DNA from: JBKDZR01 sp047971485
GTDB taxonomy: Bacteria > Pseudomonadota > Alphaproteobacteria > Rhodobacterales > Rhodobacteraceae
Length of the DNA stretch: 64,000 nucleotides
Assembly (NCBI GenBank): GCA_047971485.1
Contig: JBKDZR010000010.1
Span: 1 to 64,000, forward strand
Direction of reading: 5' to 3'
Numbering within the stretch: the stretch's first letter is position 1; each line of letters begins with the position of its first letter. Both the position numbers and the translations under genes were made by a program. The notes under the pieces are model-generated. The model saw only the letters and a list, made by a program, of their open reading frames with translations. It ran no database searches and had not been told where the DNA came from. Shown piece after piece: positions 7,440-16,557 of this stretch.

Positions 7440-8444
7440 ATGAAAATCGCGAACTTCGCGGCCGCTGGTGCTTTGGCGCTGGCCACGACCGCCCTGTCTT
7501 CGGCGCAGGCCCAGGATCTGCCGAAAGTCACGCTTCAGGCGGTTGCTGGCAGCGTCGGCGGGGTGCCGATGATGATCATGGAAAGCGAGGGGCTGGACAA
7601 GAAACACGGCTTTGACGGTACGTTCGAATACCTGCCCCATGAAGGGATCTGGCAGAACTTTCTGATCGGGCGGTCCGATATCTCGATGGACAATGACATC
7701 CTGGGCGTGTCCATTGCCCGCGATGAAGGCTTTGACATCACGGCCTTTTACCCGGTCGGCAACCTCTATCTGGGCATCGTCGTACCGGGCAGTTCCGAGG
7801 CGCAGACGCCCGAGGATCTGAAGGGCAAGAAGGTTGGTCATTTTGGTGCGGATTCAGGAACCACCGCGTTCATCCGGCTGATCGTGCAGAAGAAATACGG
7901 CTTTGACGTGCTGAAAGACTATCAGATGTCGCAGGTCAGCCCGGCGGCCCTGGTGGCCTTGATGAAAGAGGGTGAGGTTGAAGCGATCTTCAACTTTGAA
8001 TCCTTCGTTTCCGAAGCGATCGTGGCCACCGATGGGCGCTATCTGATGCAGGCCCATGAGGCCTATTCCGAAGAATATGCCGGGTTCGCCCCCTGGATCA
8101 CCAATATGGTCGCCCATGGCAAGTGGCTGAAGGAAAACCCCGAACTGGCCTATGCGGTGCGCGCCGCCTATGACGAGGCGATCAGCCTGCTGCAAAGCAC
8201 GAATTACGAAATCCTGCGCAACGACTATATCCGTGAAAAGTTGGCGATCACCGATGAGGCCGTGCTGGATGCGATGATCACCAACGGCGCCGCCACGCCC
8301 TATTTCACCAATGACTGGTCGGCCGAAAAGATCGCGGCGGCCAATGACTTTCTCAATGAGTTGGCCGAGGACGGCGATCTGATCACTAATGTGCCCGAGG
8401 GCGTGATGGTGACGCTTGAGGACTATATCGGCCCGAAACCCTGA
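7440..8444 (+). CDS. NitT/TauT-type ABC substrate-binding protein
   Basis: A 334-residue periplasmic binding protein with a signal peptide ending near Ala-Gln-Ala (about 25). The body fits the NMT1/SsuA-like fold used by nitrate, taurine and pyrimidine-precursor importers. The ATG at 7440 follows GAGGAAAAAA. Two permeases and an ATPase follow on the same strand, then an FAD monooxygenase. Because the operon ends in a ring hydroxylase and sits next to nicotinate genes, an aromatic or N-heterocyclic carboxylate is a reasonable ligand, but this is inference. Confidence 0.8.
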   Translation: MKIANFAAAGALALATTALSSAQAQDLPKVTLQAVAGSVGGVPMMIMESEGLDKKHGFDGTFEYLPHEGIWQNFLIGRSDISMDNDILGVSIARDEGFDITAFYPVGNLYLGIVVPGSSEAQTPEDLKGKKVGHFGADSGTTAFIRLIVQKKYGFDVLKDYQMSQVSPAALVALMKEGEVEAIFNFESFVSEAIVATDGRYLMQAHEAYSEEYAGFAPWITNMVAHGKWLKENPELAYAVRAAYDEAISLLQSTNYEILRNDYIREKLAITDEAVLDAMITNGAATPYFTNDWSAEKIAAANDFLNELAEDGDLITNVPEGVMVTLEDYIGPKP

Positions 8445-8468
8445 ACCTTGGAAAGGAGAGGGGTCGAT

Positions 8469-9215
8469 ATGCGCTCCATTGAGAAAAAGGCGTGGTCCAC
8501 AGCGGCCCTTCTCATCCTGATCCCGGCCTGGTGGGTGGCCCATGACAACACCACCTTCATCGCCAGCCCATTCGAGGTGATGGCCCATCTGCCGGGGTTC
8601 CTGGCCGAGAAAGCCACCTGGGTGAACATCGCCGTCACGCTGGCGCGGGTTGCGCTGGGGTTGGGGTTGGGCATTGTGGCGGGTTTTGTGACGGCTTTCG
8701 CCATGCGCCAGAGCAGGCTGGCCCGCGAGGTTCTGGGCTATTATGTCACCGGCGCCTTGCGCACCCCCAGCGCCATCGCCGCGATCCTGGCGGTGGCAAT
8801 CTTCAAGGGCAATGAGGCGGGCTATGTCTTCGTCGTCGCCTTCATCACATTTCCCTATATGGCGGTGGGCCTGCGCGATGGGCTGGACAGTGCCGATCGG
8901 GAACTGGATGAACTGGGTCAGGTCTATCATCTGGGTCTGATCACCCGGGTGCGCCATGTGCTGGCCCCGTTTGTGGCGCCCTATATCTTCTCGGCCCTGC
9001 GCAACGCCCATGCCCTGGCCTGGAAGGTGGTGGTGGTCGCCGAGATCTTCGGCGCCGCACGGGTCGGCTTTGGCGCGGCGTTTGAGCACGCCTGGAGCTA
9101 CATGCTGATGATCGAGGTTCATCTGTGGCTGCTGGTCTTCATGGCCATCGTGCTTTTTGCCGAATACGGGGTCATCCGCCGGCTTGAGCGGTTCGTCTTT
9201 CGCTGGCGTGGATAG
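8469..9215 (+). CDS. ABC permease (SsuC/TauC-like), first
   Basis: A 248-residue membrane permease with about six helices. The coupling segment (YHLGLITRVRHVLAPFVAPYIFSA region) corresponds to the EAA loop. The ATG at 8469 is preceded by GGAGAGG. It is one of two different permeases in the operon, so the importer probably uses a heterodimeric channel, as in ThiXYZ/RibXY-like variants of this family. Confidence 0.85.
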   Translation: MRSIEKKAWSTAALLILIPAWWVAHDNTTFIASPFEVMAHLPGFLAEKATWVNIAVTLARVALGLGLGIVAGFVTAFAMRQSRLAREVLGYYVTGALRTPSAIAAILAVAIFKGNEAGYVFVVAFITFPYMAVGLRDGLDSADRELDELGQVYHLGLITRVRHVLAPFVAPYIFSALRNAHALAWKVVVVAEIFGAARVGFGAAFEHAWSYMLMIEVHLWLLVFMAIVLFAEYGVIRRLERFVFRWRG

Positions 9216-9268
9216 GCGCGCCGCTTTCCATCAGCTTTCCCAACGCGGCCTTCCCAACAAGGTGTTTC

Positions 9269-10066
9269 ATGACCGATACGACCACTGAAACCGTTCTCCG
9301 GGTCGAGGATCTGGGGGTTTCCTACGGATCCCAGCCGGCCATTGCCGGGCTCGACTTCGAGGTGAAACGCGGCGAATTCGTCGCCATTCTCGGCCCCTCG
9401 GGCTGTGGCAAATCCAGCATGCTGAACGTCATTTCCGGCCTGATGGCGCCGACGCGGGGCCGGGTCTTTGTCGAGGGGGATCAGCTGTATACTCCGCAAA
9501 GCCGCGATCCGCGTCTGGGCTATGTCTTTCAATCCCATCGCCTGCTGCCCTGGCGGACAGTGCGCCAGAACCTGGAGATCGTGCTGGGGGCATCCCAGGT
9601 GCCGCGCGACACCTGGGAGGCGCGGATTGATGAGATCCTCGATATCCTGCACATTGCCCAGTTCAAGGATGCCTGGCCCATGCGCCTGTCGGGTGGTCAG
9701 CGTCAGCGGGTGTCGATTGCCCGGGCGCTGCTGGTGGATCCGTCCTATATCCTGATGGATGAACCGCTCAGCACCCTGGATGAGGTCACGGCCCGATCCT
9801 TGCGCCAGGAACTGACCGGGATCTGCCAGCGCACCGGCGCGACGGTGGTGTTCGTCACCCATTCGATCCGCGAGGCAGTCTATCTGGCCGACCGGATCAT
9901 CATCCTCAGCCGGGGTCCGGCGACGGTGTTCGAAAACTTCACCGTGCCGATTGCGCGGCCGCGGGATTATGATGACGCCCGCATCGCCGAGGTTGAGGCC
10001 GGGATCATCCGCCGGGTTCAAAGCCCATGGGGCCTGAGCGAGGAAAAGGAGGTGGCACTTGCCTGA
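9269..10066 (+). CDS. ABC importer ATPase (SsuB/TauB-like)
   Basis: A 265-residue ATPase. Walker A is GPSGCGKSS (about 44-52), the signature is LSGGQRQRVSIARAL (about 142-156), and Walker B is YILMDEPLS. It powers the importer made of the flanking permeases and the binding protein at 7440. Its 3' end overlaps the second permease by eight bases. Confidence 0.9.
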   Translation: MTDTTTETVLRVEDLGVSYGSQPAIAGLDFEVKRGEFVAILGPSGCGKSSMLNVISGLMAPTRGRVFVEGDQLYTPQSRDPRLGYVFQSHRLLPWRTVRQNLEIVLGASQVPRDTWEARIDEILDILHIAQFKDAWPMRLSGGQRQRVSIARALLVDPSYILMDEPLSTLDEVTARSLRQELTGICQRTGATVVFVTHSIREAVYLADRIIILSRGPATVFENFTVPIARPRDYDDARIAEVEAGIIRRVQSPWGLSEEKEVALA

Positions 10067-10856
10067 GACCGTCCTTTCTTCGCTGCCTGCGAGGTCGCGC
10101 CGTTGGTCAGTGCTGCGCTCCGAGCACCTGTTGGGCGGGGCGATCGCGTTGGGATCAATCTTCGCCATCTGGTATGGCCTGTCCATTGCCATCCGCCCCT
10201 GGGTGCCGACGCCCTCGGATACGGTGCTGGCCATGGGGCGCAATCTGGGGTCGGCGGAATTCTGGTTCGACTTTCGCATCACGCTGCTGCGGGTGATGGC
10301 CGCGTTCCTGACGGCATCCATTCTGGGTGCGGCTGTCGGTATCCTGATCGGGCTGAGCGACCGTTCCGAGGCCTTTCTGGCCCCGCTGTTGGCGCTGGCC
10401 CTGGCGGTGCCCGATCCCGTCTATATCATCTTCGCCATCCTGGCCTTCGGCACTGGCGAGATGGCCGGCTATGTCGCGCTGACCGTGGCGGTCACGCCGT
10501 TTGTGGCCAATATCGTGCGCTCCAGCGTTCATGCCCGGGATATCGGGCTGGATGAGATGGCTGGCGTTTATCGCCTGCCGCGCCCGGTGTTCTTCCGCCA
10601 TTCGCTGATCCCGCAACTGGTGCCGGCGTTGCTGACCGCCTTCAAGTTTTCTTTCGCGTTGTCGTGGAAACTGGTGGTGGTGGTCGAGGCCATTGGCCAG
10701 CCCGACGGCATCGGTGCGGCGATCTTCGAAAGCTTCCGGTTGCTGCGCATGCGTGATGTGGCGGCCACGGCGATCATCTTCATCCTGGCCATGCAACTGC
10801 TGGAACGCGGTGTTCTGGGGCGGATTGAAAAGAAACTTCTCGCTTGGCGCGGCTAG
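10059..10856 (+). CDS. ABC permease (SsuC/TauC-like), second
   Basis: A 265-residue permease related to the first one. It begins at a TTG codon (10059) preceded by a strong AAGGAGG (10047-10053) and overlaps the ATPase gene, so it is translationally coupled. The EAA-like loop (YRLPRPVFFRHSLIPQLVPA, about 168-187) and about six helices are visible. Confidence 0.85.
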   Translation: MPETVLSSLPARSRRWSVLRSEHLLGGAIALGSIFAIWYGLSIAIRPWVPTPSDTVLAMGRNLGSAEFWFDFRITLLRVMAAFLTASILGAAVGILIGLSDRSEAFLAPLLALALAVPDPVYIIFAILAFGTGEMAGYVALTVAVTPFVANIVRSSVHARDIGLDEMAGVYRLPRPVFFRHSLIPQLVPALLTAFKFSFALSWKLVVVVEAIGQPDGIGAAIFESFRLLRMRDVAATAIIFILAMQLLERGVLGRIEKKLLAWRG

Positions 10857-10900
10857 GGCCGTGCTGGCGGGGCTTCCCGATCAAGACAAGGAAATGACCC

Positions 10901-12106
10901 ATGAAAATCGGTATCATTGGCGGCGGCATTGGTGGTGCGGCATTGGCTGCGGCCCTGCTGAAAAAAGGCTTTGACGTCACCATCTTCGAAAAGGCGGCGG
11001 CCTTTGGCGAGGTCGGCGCGGGCGTGCAGATGACGCCGAATGCGGTGAAGGCGATCAAGGGGCTGGGGCTGTATGACAAGTTCCTGAAGACCGCTTTTTA
11101 CCCCGAGGCCATTGTCGGCCGGAACTGGCAGAGCGGTCAGGAAAACTTCCGCATTTCTCTGGGCGATGAGTTCCGCGCCCATTACGATGCGCCCTTCATC
11201 CATGTGCACCGGGCCGATCTTCTGGATCTGTTTGTCACGGAATTGCCCCCCGAAATCTGCCATTTCAACATGGCCTGTACCGGCGTGGAAAACACCGCAA
11301 CGGGCGCACGGGCCACATTCGCCGATGGCAGCACGTTCGAGGCCGATCTGATTGTCGGTGCTGATGGGGTGCGATCCGTGGTGCGGGGCACGGTGTTCGG
11401 CGAAACCGATGTCAGCTGGACCGGGCACATGTGCTATCGCGCGTTGGTGCCTACCGGGGGCGTGGTGGATTACGCGCCGCCGGAAAGCGCCTTCTGGATG
11501 GGGCCCAATGCCCATGTCGTCACCTATTACGTGAAGGGCGGCGATGCGGTGAATATCGTTGCCGTGGCCGAGGCGGCCGAATGGGTCGAGGAAAGCTGGA
11601 GCGCACAGGCCAAGACCTCGGAACTGCTGGCTGATTTCGAGGGCTGGCACCCGTCCTTGCAGACGCTCTTTTCCAAGGTGACCGAGGTTTTCCGCTGGGG
11701 CCTGTTCGATCGCGACCCGATGGAAACCTGGGTGAAAGGCCATGTCACGCTTCTGGGCGATGCTTGCCACCCGATGCTGCCCTTCCTGTCCCAGGGCGCG
11801 GCGATGGCCATTGAGGATGCGCTGGTACTGGCCGATGCGCTGATCCTGACGCCGGGGGATCTGGGATTGGCCCTGCGCCGCTATCAGGACGAACGCCTGC
11901 CGCGGTGTTCGCGGGTCCAGCTGGAAGCGCGTGAAAGGGGCCGAACCTATCATCTGCCCACGCCCGAGGAAATGGCCGCCCGGGATGCCGAATATGCACG
12001 GCGCGCGAAAGAGGATCCGCGCACCACGGGCATCAACACCGATTGGGTCTATGATTACGACCCGCGTGCCTTCGGTCAGGCCCTGCGCGTCTCCGAGAAG
12101 GCCTGA
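10901..12106 (+). CDS. FAD-dependent aromatic monooxygenase
   Basis: A 401-residue class A flavoprotein hydroxylase. The N-terminal GGGIGGAALAAAL motif (8-20) binds FAD, GADGVRSVVR (about 154) is the DG motif, and GDACHPMLPFLSQGA (about 286-300) is the GD motif. It resembles salicylate hydroxylase and 6-hydroxynicotinate 3-monooxygenase. The AGVQMTPN segment has Gln43 where NicC-type enzymes have the functionally important His of AGIHIGPN. So it probably acts on a different substrate from the true nicC at 16642. It ends the ABC operon, so the importer likely brings in its substrate. Confidence 0.8.
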   Translation: MKIGIIGGGIGGAALAAALLKKGFDVTIFEKAAAFGEVGAGVQMTPNAVKAIKGLGLYDKFLKTAFYPEAIVGRNWQSGQENFRISLGDEFRAHYDAPFIHVHRADLLDLFVTELPPEICHFNMACTGVENTATGARATFADGSTFEADLIVGADGVRSVVRGTVFGETDVSWTGHMCYRALVPTGGVVDYAPPESAFWMGPNAHVVTYYVKGGDAVNIVAVAEAAEWVEESWSAQAKTSELLADFEGWHPSLQTLFSKVTEVFRWGLFDRDPMETWVKGHVTLLGDACHPMLPFLSQGAAMAIEDALVLADALILTPGDLGLALRRYQDERLPRCSRVQLEARERGRTYHLPTPEEMAARDAEYARRAKEDPRTTGINTDWVYDYDPRAFGQALRVSEKA

Positions 12107-12121
12107 TCATCGCGACCCGCA

Positions 12122-12142
12122 CCCTCCCCCGGTGGGGGAGGG
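12122..12142. terminator. Hairpin between convergent operons
   Basis: A perfect 9-bp stem, CCCTCCCCC and GGGGGAGGG, closes a 3-base loop (12131-12133). It lies between the convergent monooxygenase and nicF genes. There is no T run, so it may be a REP-like or bidirectional stop/stability element. Confidence 0.5.
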
Positions 12143-12149
12143 CAGGGGA

Positions 12150-12770
12150 TCACAGGGTGTTCAGCCAGGCCTCGATATCGGCGGCATCGGTGACATCGGC
12201 GTATTTCTGACCCATGTCATAGAGGTTCGCATCATGGGGGGGCTGGGCGCGGTCGGCGCAGCAATCGGCCGGGACCAACATGTTAAAGCCGGCCTGCACG
12301 CCATCGACCACGGTGGCGCGCACACAGCCGGATGTGGTGGCCCCGGTGACGATCAGCGTATCGACCGTGGCGCCGGTCAGCATTGCCGCCAGATTGGTGC
12401 CGGCAAAAGCCGAGGCGCCCTTTTTCACCACCAGCGGGTCAGTGGGCTGCATGCCGGCGGCGGCATCGATCTCGACCAGGCGGGTGCCTTCGATCAGGGC
12501 CCGCATGCCGGTGGCCTTTTTCAGCCAGGGCAGCATGTCCAACTCGCCGGGGTGATAGGCGATGGTGGTAAAGATCACCGGAAAGCCCTTGGTGCGGGCA
12601 ATGTCGCACAGCCGGCGGGTTGCAGCCATTTGCGGGCCTGCCTCGGAAGCGGTGGGATACTGCGTGTCGGTGAACCCGTAAGAGAAATCGACGACGACGA
12701 TCGCGGGCCGGGTGCCGCGCGGAACCGGCTGGCCAAAGCCAGCCTGGGAATAGACCTGTGCCTGGGACAT
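12150..12770 (-). CDS. nicF: Maleamate amidohydrolase
   Basis: A 206-residue isochorismatase-fold amidase that hydrolyses maleamate to maleate and ammonia in nicotinate breakdown. The cysteine-hydrolase triad is visible: Asp28 in VVVDFSYGF, Lys117 in VVKKGASAF and Cys149 in TTSGCVRAT. It is the last gene of nicE-nicD-nicX-nicF on the minus strand. Alone it could be called an N-carbamoylsarcosine-amidase-like protein; the neighbours make NicF the best reading. Confidence 0.88.
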   Translation of the reverse strand: MSQAQVYSQAGFGQPVPRGTRPAIVVVDFSYGFTDTQYPTASEAGPQMAATRRLCDIARTKGFPVIFTTIAYHPGELDMLPWLKKATGMRALIEGTRLVEIDAAAGMQPTDPLVVKKGASAFAGTNLAAMLTGATVDTLIVTGATTSGCVRATVVDGVQAGFNMLVPADCCADRAQPPHDANLYDMGQKYADVTDAADIEAWLNTL

Positions 12771-12840
12771 GTGTCACCCTTGCTTTGGGGCGGTCCAGGG
12801 CGCTGTTGGCCCTGACCCTGCCTGTTGCGTGAAACCGGCC

Positions 12841-13875
12841 TCAGCCGCGATCCATCTGCATTTCCTTGACCACCAGATCGCCGTCGATAACGATGGGCTC
12901 GTCATCAAGGAACAGCGAACAGCCGCGCATCGGGATATCCAGGTGGCAGGGCGTGTCATTGGGGCCGCCCAGTTCGTTGTTCGGCCCGGTGGAGAACATG
13001 ACATTGCCGTAGAAGCTGCGCGGTTCCATGCCCATGCCGCCGGGGAATTCACCGGGCACCATGCCATGCCATTTCGCCGCCGGGTTCATGCCCCAGCCGA
13101 CATGGCTCATCCCCATGCCGCGTTCATCATTGAAGGCAGCCATGTAGGATTTGACCAGTTCGGCATCCAGCCCGCCGCGAATATCCTGAATCCAGCCCTT
13201 TTCGATCGTGTAGGTGATCGGTTCGCGCACATACATGTTCTGCGGCAACAGGATGTCGCCTGGCGCCACGACAATCTGGCCGTCCACCCCGTCGTCATCG
13301 CCGCCGGTAAAGACAAAGCCTGAGGGCCAGTGATCCCAGCGTCCCGGTTCATCGGTGCAGGCGTATTCGGCCATGGTTGGATAGGTGTTCAGCTTGTAGG
13401 TCACATCCGTCCCATGCGGCGAGGTAATGCGCATGACCTTGGCCTTTGCCAGATACTCGGCGCCGATCTCGACCTTTTCGCGCAACTCTTTCGAGGGCAG
13501 CATCCGGGCCAGCAGTTCGGGGGGTTCCACCGCCGTCAGGATCCGGGTGCCGGCGGCCTGGATGGCGAACTGTTCCGGGCTGAACAGCAGGAAGATGCAG
13601 TCGATCAGCATGTCGCAGGCCTTCAGCGCCTCGACGGCGTCGGGCTGCGCGGCCAGGCCGGTCACCCCGACGGCCCAGGCCCCGCTGGTCGGCAGGGGGG
13701 CGGGCAGACGCATGTGATACATCCGCGCGCCCAGCCGCTGACCGGCGGCCATGAACGCATCGGCATAGTCCAGCCGGTCGTTGCCCTGGGTCAGGACAAC
13801 CAGTTTCTCGCCCTCCTTCACCCCCGACATCTTGAGCTGATGAAGGCAGATTTCCGTGAAACTCGCGTGATCCAT
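12841..13875 (-). CDS. nicX: 2,5-dihydroxypyridine 5,6-dioxygenase
   Basis: A 344-residue Fe(II) extradiol-type dioxygenase that opens 2,5-dihydroxypyridine to N-formylmaleamate. Candidate metal ligands are His258 (in SHVGWGMN), His311 and Asp313 (in CHLDIPM). Their spacing of 53 and 2 residues equals that of the His265/His318/Asp320 set established for Pseudomonas putida NicX. The length also fits (about 350). The family is structurally related to aminopeptidase T rather than to common ring-cleavage enzymes, so automated names may say leucyl aminopeptidase. Confidence 0.93.
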   Translation of the reverse strand: MDHASFTEICLHQLKMSGVKEGEKLVVLTQGNDRLDYADAFMAAGQRLGARMYHMRLPAPLPTSGAWAVGVTGLAAQPDAVEALKACDMLIDCIFLLFSPEQFAIQAAGTRILTAVEPPELLARMLPSKELREKVEIGAEYLAKAKVMRITSPHGTDVTYKLNTYPTMAEYACTDEPGRWDHWPSGFVFTGGDDDGVDGQIVVAPGDILLPQNMYVREPITYTIEKGWIQDIRGGLDAELVKSYMAAFNDERGMGMSHVGWGMNPAAKWHGMVPGEFPGGMGMEPRSFYGNVMFSTGPNNELGGPNDTPCHLDIPMRGCSLFLDDEPIVIDGDLVVKEMQMDRG

Positions 13876-13899
13876 CGTCCTAACTCCGTGTCGTGTTGA

Positions 13900-14685
13900 T
13901 TATTGCTTGGCGAAATCCATCACCGCCGCCAGGAAGCCTTCCAGATCATCCCAGGGGATCATGTGGCCTGCCTCGGGCACAGTGCGCACCTCGATGCCCG
14001 GGGCCAGCTGGGTGATCTCGGCAACGTCCTCATCGCCGATCACCGGGGCGCCACCGGCGACCACGAGGCGCATGGGCAGCTTCAGATGGGGCAGATCGGC
14101 ATGGATATCATCGGTGCCGAACCCGTCGAAGGTGACCTTGATGGCATCCAGCTGACAGGTGTGCAGCCACTCGGCCCGCAGGGCGCGTTGTTCTTCGGTC
14201 CAGGTGGGGCAGAAGGGCAGCAGATCATCCCCCGTGCAGCCACGCGTGGCGATCAGGATCGAGTCCTCGTACCAGGGCCAGGCCGAGGGATAATCCCGCC
14301 GTCCGGGGCCGGAAACCGGCGGATCGGCCAGGATCAGCCCGCCAAAGGCCCCCGGCGCCTTGCGTGCGGCGCGGATGGCCACCCGTGCGCCCATGGAATG
14401 GCCCATCACCAGCGGCTTGTCCCATCCCAGTGTCTCGGTCAGGGCAACGGCATCGTCGGCCATGGCATCCAGCGAATAGTCCAGCTCGCCATGAGAACTG
14501 AGGCCCCGGCCACGCACATCCAGCACATGAACATCATAGGCGGCGGCCAGACGTTCGGCGACGAAGCCCCAGGTAATCGCCGGCGAGGTAATCCCCGGGA
14601 TCAACAGCAGGACCGGCCCCTTGCCGGGGTAATGGATCAGATGGTGACGGATGCCATTGGCCTGAACGTTGTATCCCCGCGCCAT
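13900..14685 (-). CDS. nicD: N-formylmaleamate deformylase
   Basis: A 261-residue alpha/beta hydrolase that removes formate from N-formylmaleamate to give maleamate. The nucleophile Ser97 sits in GHSMG, Asp121 in LILADPP and His241 in EAGHMIPWD. The Ser-Asp and Ser-His spacings (24 and 144) are the same as the Ser101/Asp125/His245 triad known for P. putida NicD. It starts two bases after the nicE stop. Confidence 0.92.
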   Translation of the reverse strand: MARGYNVQANGIRHHLIHYPGKGPVLLLIPGITSPAITWGFVAERLAAAYDVHVLDVRGRGLSSHGELDYSLDAMADDAVALTETLGWDKPLVMGHSMGARVAIRAARKAPGAFGGLILADPPVSGPGRRDYPSAWPWYEDSILIATRGCTGDDLLPFCPTWTEEQRALRAEWLHTCQLDAIKVTFDGFGTDDIHADLPHLKLPMRLVVAGGAPVIGDEDVAEITQLAPGIEVRTVPEAGHMIPWDDLEGFLAAVMDFAKQ

Positions 14686-14687
14686 GC

Positions 14688-15437
14688 TCAGTACGCCCCC
14701 GACAGAAGGGTGCCGCCACCGGGCACACGGGTGTCCAGATCCAGCGCCTTCAGCATCTGCCAGGTGGTGGCGATGGCGGCGGTCAGAACAGGTTTGCCCA
14801 CCTGGGCCTCAACCGTGGATACCGCCGGCAGCGAGGGCATCTGCACACAGGCCGACAGCACCACCGCATCCACGCCGCTGGTGTCCATCTCGGCCACGAT
14901 GCCGGGCAGGTTCATCGGGTCATGGGCGGCAACGGCCAGGTTGTCCTGGATTTCCAGGGCCCGCCAGGTGACCACCTCAATCCCTTCGTTGGCAATGTAG
15001 TCCACCACCATCTGGGTCAGGGGCTTCATGTAGGGCGCAACCACGGCAACCTTCTTCGCCCCGATCGCCTTGATCCCATCCACCAGCGCACCCGCCGAGG
15101 TGACAACCGGGGCCGGTGCGTCATTTTCCACCGTCACCTTGTGCAGGCGTTCCTGCGACGTGCAGTGATAGCCGTGGCCCATGGACATGATCGCCACCAG
15201 ACAGGCATAGCCCATCACGTCGACCCGGGCATCCGACAGTTCCAGCGCGCAGCGGTCGCTGTCGCCGTCCATCTTGGCCAGCTCTTCCTTGGTGACATGC
15301 TTCATCCGCATCCGGCTGGAATGAAAGGTGAAGCGTTCCGGGGCCACGGTTTCGCGGGCCCGCAGCAGGGCAGGGATTTCCGTCTCCATCGTCACGTTCG
15401 AGCTGGGGACGATCTGGCCGATTCGATAGGGCTTCAT
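14688..15437 (-). CDS. nicE: Maleate isomerase
   Basis: A 249-residue Asp/Glu-racemase-superfamily enzyme converting maleate to fumarate, the last step of nicotinate catabolism. Two catalytic cysteines are visible: Cys79 in GYACLVAIM and Cys197 in LSACVQMPS. The 118-residue spacing equals that of Cys82/Cys200 in characterised maleate isomerases. It is the first gene of the minus-strand nicEDXF operon. An operator-like motif shared with nicC lies 44 bp upstream. Confidence 0.93.
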   Translation of the reverse strand: MKPYRIGQIVPSSNVTMETEIPALLRARETVAPERFTFHSSRMRMKHVTKEELAKMDGDSDRCALELSDARVDVMGYACLVAIMSMGHGYHCTSQERLHKVTVENDAPAPVVTSAGALVDGIKAIGAKKVAVVAPYMKPLTQMVVDYIANEGIEVVTWRALEIQDNLAVAAHDPMNLPGIVAEMDTSGVDAVVLSACVQMPSLPAVSTVEAQVGKPVLTAAIATTWQMLKALDLDTRVPGGGTLLSGAY

Positions 15438-15480
15438 ATTTGGGATTCCTCCTGGCGCTGTTTGTGGTCAGATTAATTAT

Positions 15481-15513
15481 TCATTGGTATAATAACAAGC
15501 CCAAATATTGGGC
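15481..15513. promoter_or_regulatory. nicE promoter operator and adjacent palindrome
   Basis: TCATTGGTATAATAACAA at 15481-15498 matches 16 of 18 bases of the motif upstream of nicC (16585-16602). It is followed at once by GCCCAAATATTGGGC (15499-15513), a perfect 6-3-6 palindrome. Both lie between the tetR stop (15571) and the nicE start (15437), so they are likely binding sites for the nic regulator(s). Confidence 0.6.
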
Positions 15514-15570
15514 GGTGGGTTGGGGTGGGTGCCGCGGGTCTGACAAGGGAGCGGCCTGACAAAGGGCTGG

Positions 15571-16266
15571 CTAAACCGGCGCGCGCATCCCGGCCGAGAG
15601 AAAGCAGATCAACTGATCAAGCAGGTCATCCTTGCCGAAAGCAGACAGCCGCCCCTCGGTCAGATCGCCCAGTCGGCCCAGATCGTTCAGCATGAACAGA
15701 TAGGTACCCACCAGAAAGGCCATGCGCGTGCTGATGATTTCCCCGGGGATTTCCGGCAATATCCGCGACAGGGTGGCGATGTAGCGCAGCACCGAGGGAT
15801 CATAAACCTCGCTGCGCAGGCGCAGGGCGCGCTCTTCGGGTTCGGCGTGCAACCGGGCCTGCATGCGCACAAAGGCGGCCCCGCTTTCGCCGGAATATTT
15901 CATGTCCCATTGCGGGGCAAGATAGGCGCGCAGGACCTCCTCGACCGTCGGGTTGTCCCGTGTCGCCAGCAGGTGGTCGAGATTGGCCTGGCGGTTACTG
16001 GCCATGATGCCGCCTCGGCGGCGAAAAACTTCATCGAAGAGGTCGGATTTCGAGCCGAAGTAATAGCGGATCAGGGCCTGGTTGACCCCGGCCCGCTGGG
16101 CGATATCGCGGACCTTGGTGCCTTCAAACCCGGCTTCGGCAAAGGCCAGTTCGGCCTTGTCGAGGATCACGTCCCGCAGGGCGGTGTCCTGTTTCGGGCG
16201 CCCGGGGCCTCGCCGGTTGGCATCCGTATCCTTGTCCGTCACGCCGCCCCGTCCTGCCATCGTCAT
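15571..16266 (-). CDS. TetR-family regulator, NicS-like
   Basis: A 231-residue TetR repressor. A basic GPGRPKQDT leader precedes the HTH (about 28-75: VILDKAELAFAEAGFEG ... VRDIAQRAGVNQALIRYYFG). The C-terminal helical domain follows. It lies between nicE and nicC and is divergent from nicC, so it is the obvious local regulator of the nicotinate genes; a TetR protein (NicS) also regulates nic genes in P. putida. It looks paralogous to the TetR protein at 6516-7280. The ligand is not readable from sequence. Confidence 0.85.
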   Translation of the reverse strand: MTMAGRGGVTDKDTDANRRGPGRPKQDTALRDVILDKAELAFAEAGFEGTKVRDIAQRAGVNQALIRYYFGSKSDLFDEVFRRRGGIMASNRQANLDHLLATRDNPTVEEVLRAYLAPQWDMKYSGESGAAFVRMQARLHAEPEERALRLRSEVYDPSVLRYIATLSRILPEIPGEIISTRMAFLVGTYLFMLNDLGRLGDLTEGRLSAFGKDDLLDQLICFLSAGMRAPV

Positions 16267-16557
16267 CCCTTTGGGCTGGCCTGTGTGCCTGCCCCGTTCG
16301 CATCGTTGGGGGCTTGATAGGGCACGAGGGCGGAATTCAACAGGTCTTCTTGCGCGGGAAACGTTTTGATGCCCGATCCGTGCCGGTGCGGCGTGGCGCC
16401 GTCTGGGGGGGGAATCAACTGTCTCCGGGCCAGGAACTGACCGGAGCAGTCATCGCAACCGGGGTGTGCCGGGGGGATTTGACCCTGCGAAAACCTGCGG
16501 TTTTTTCCGTGAAACGCGTTTGTTTTCCGGCGATTTTCCCAGAATGTGTTGGCAAGA

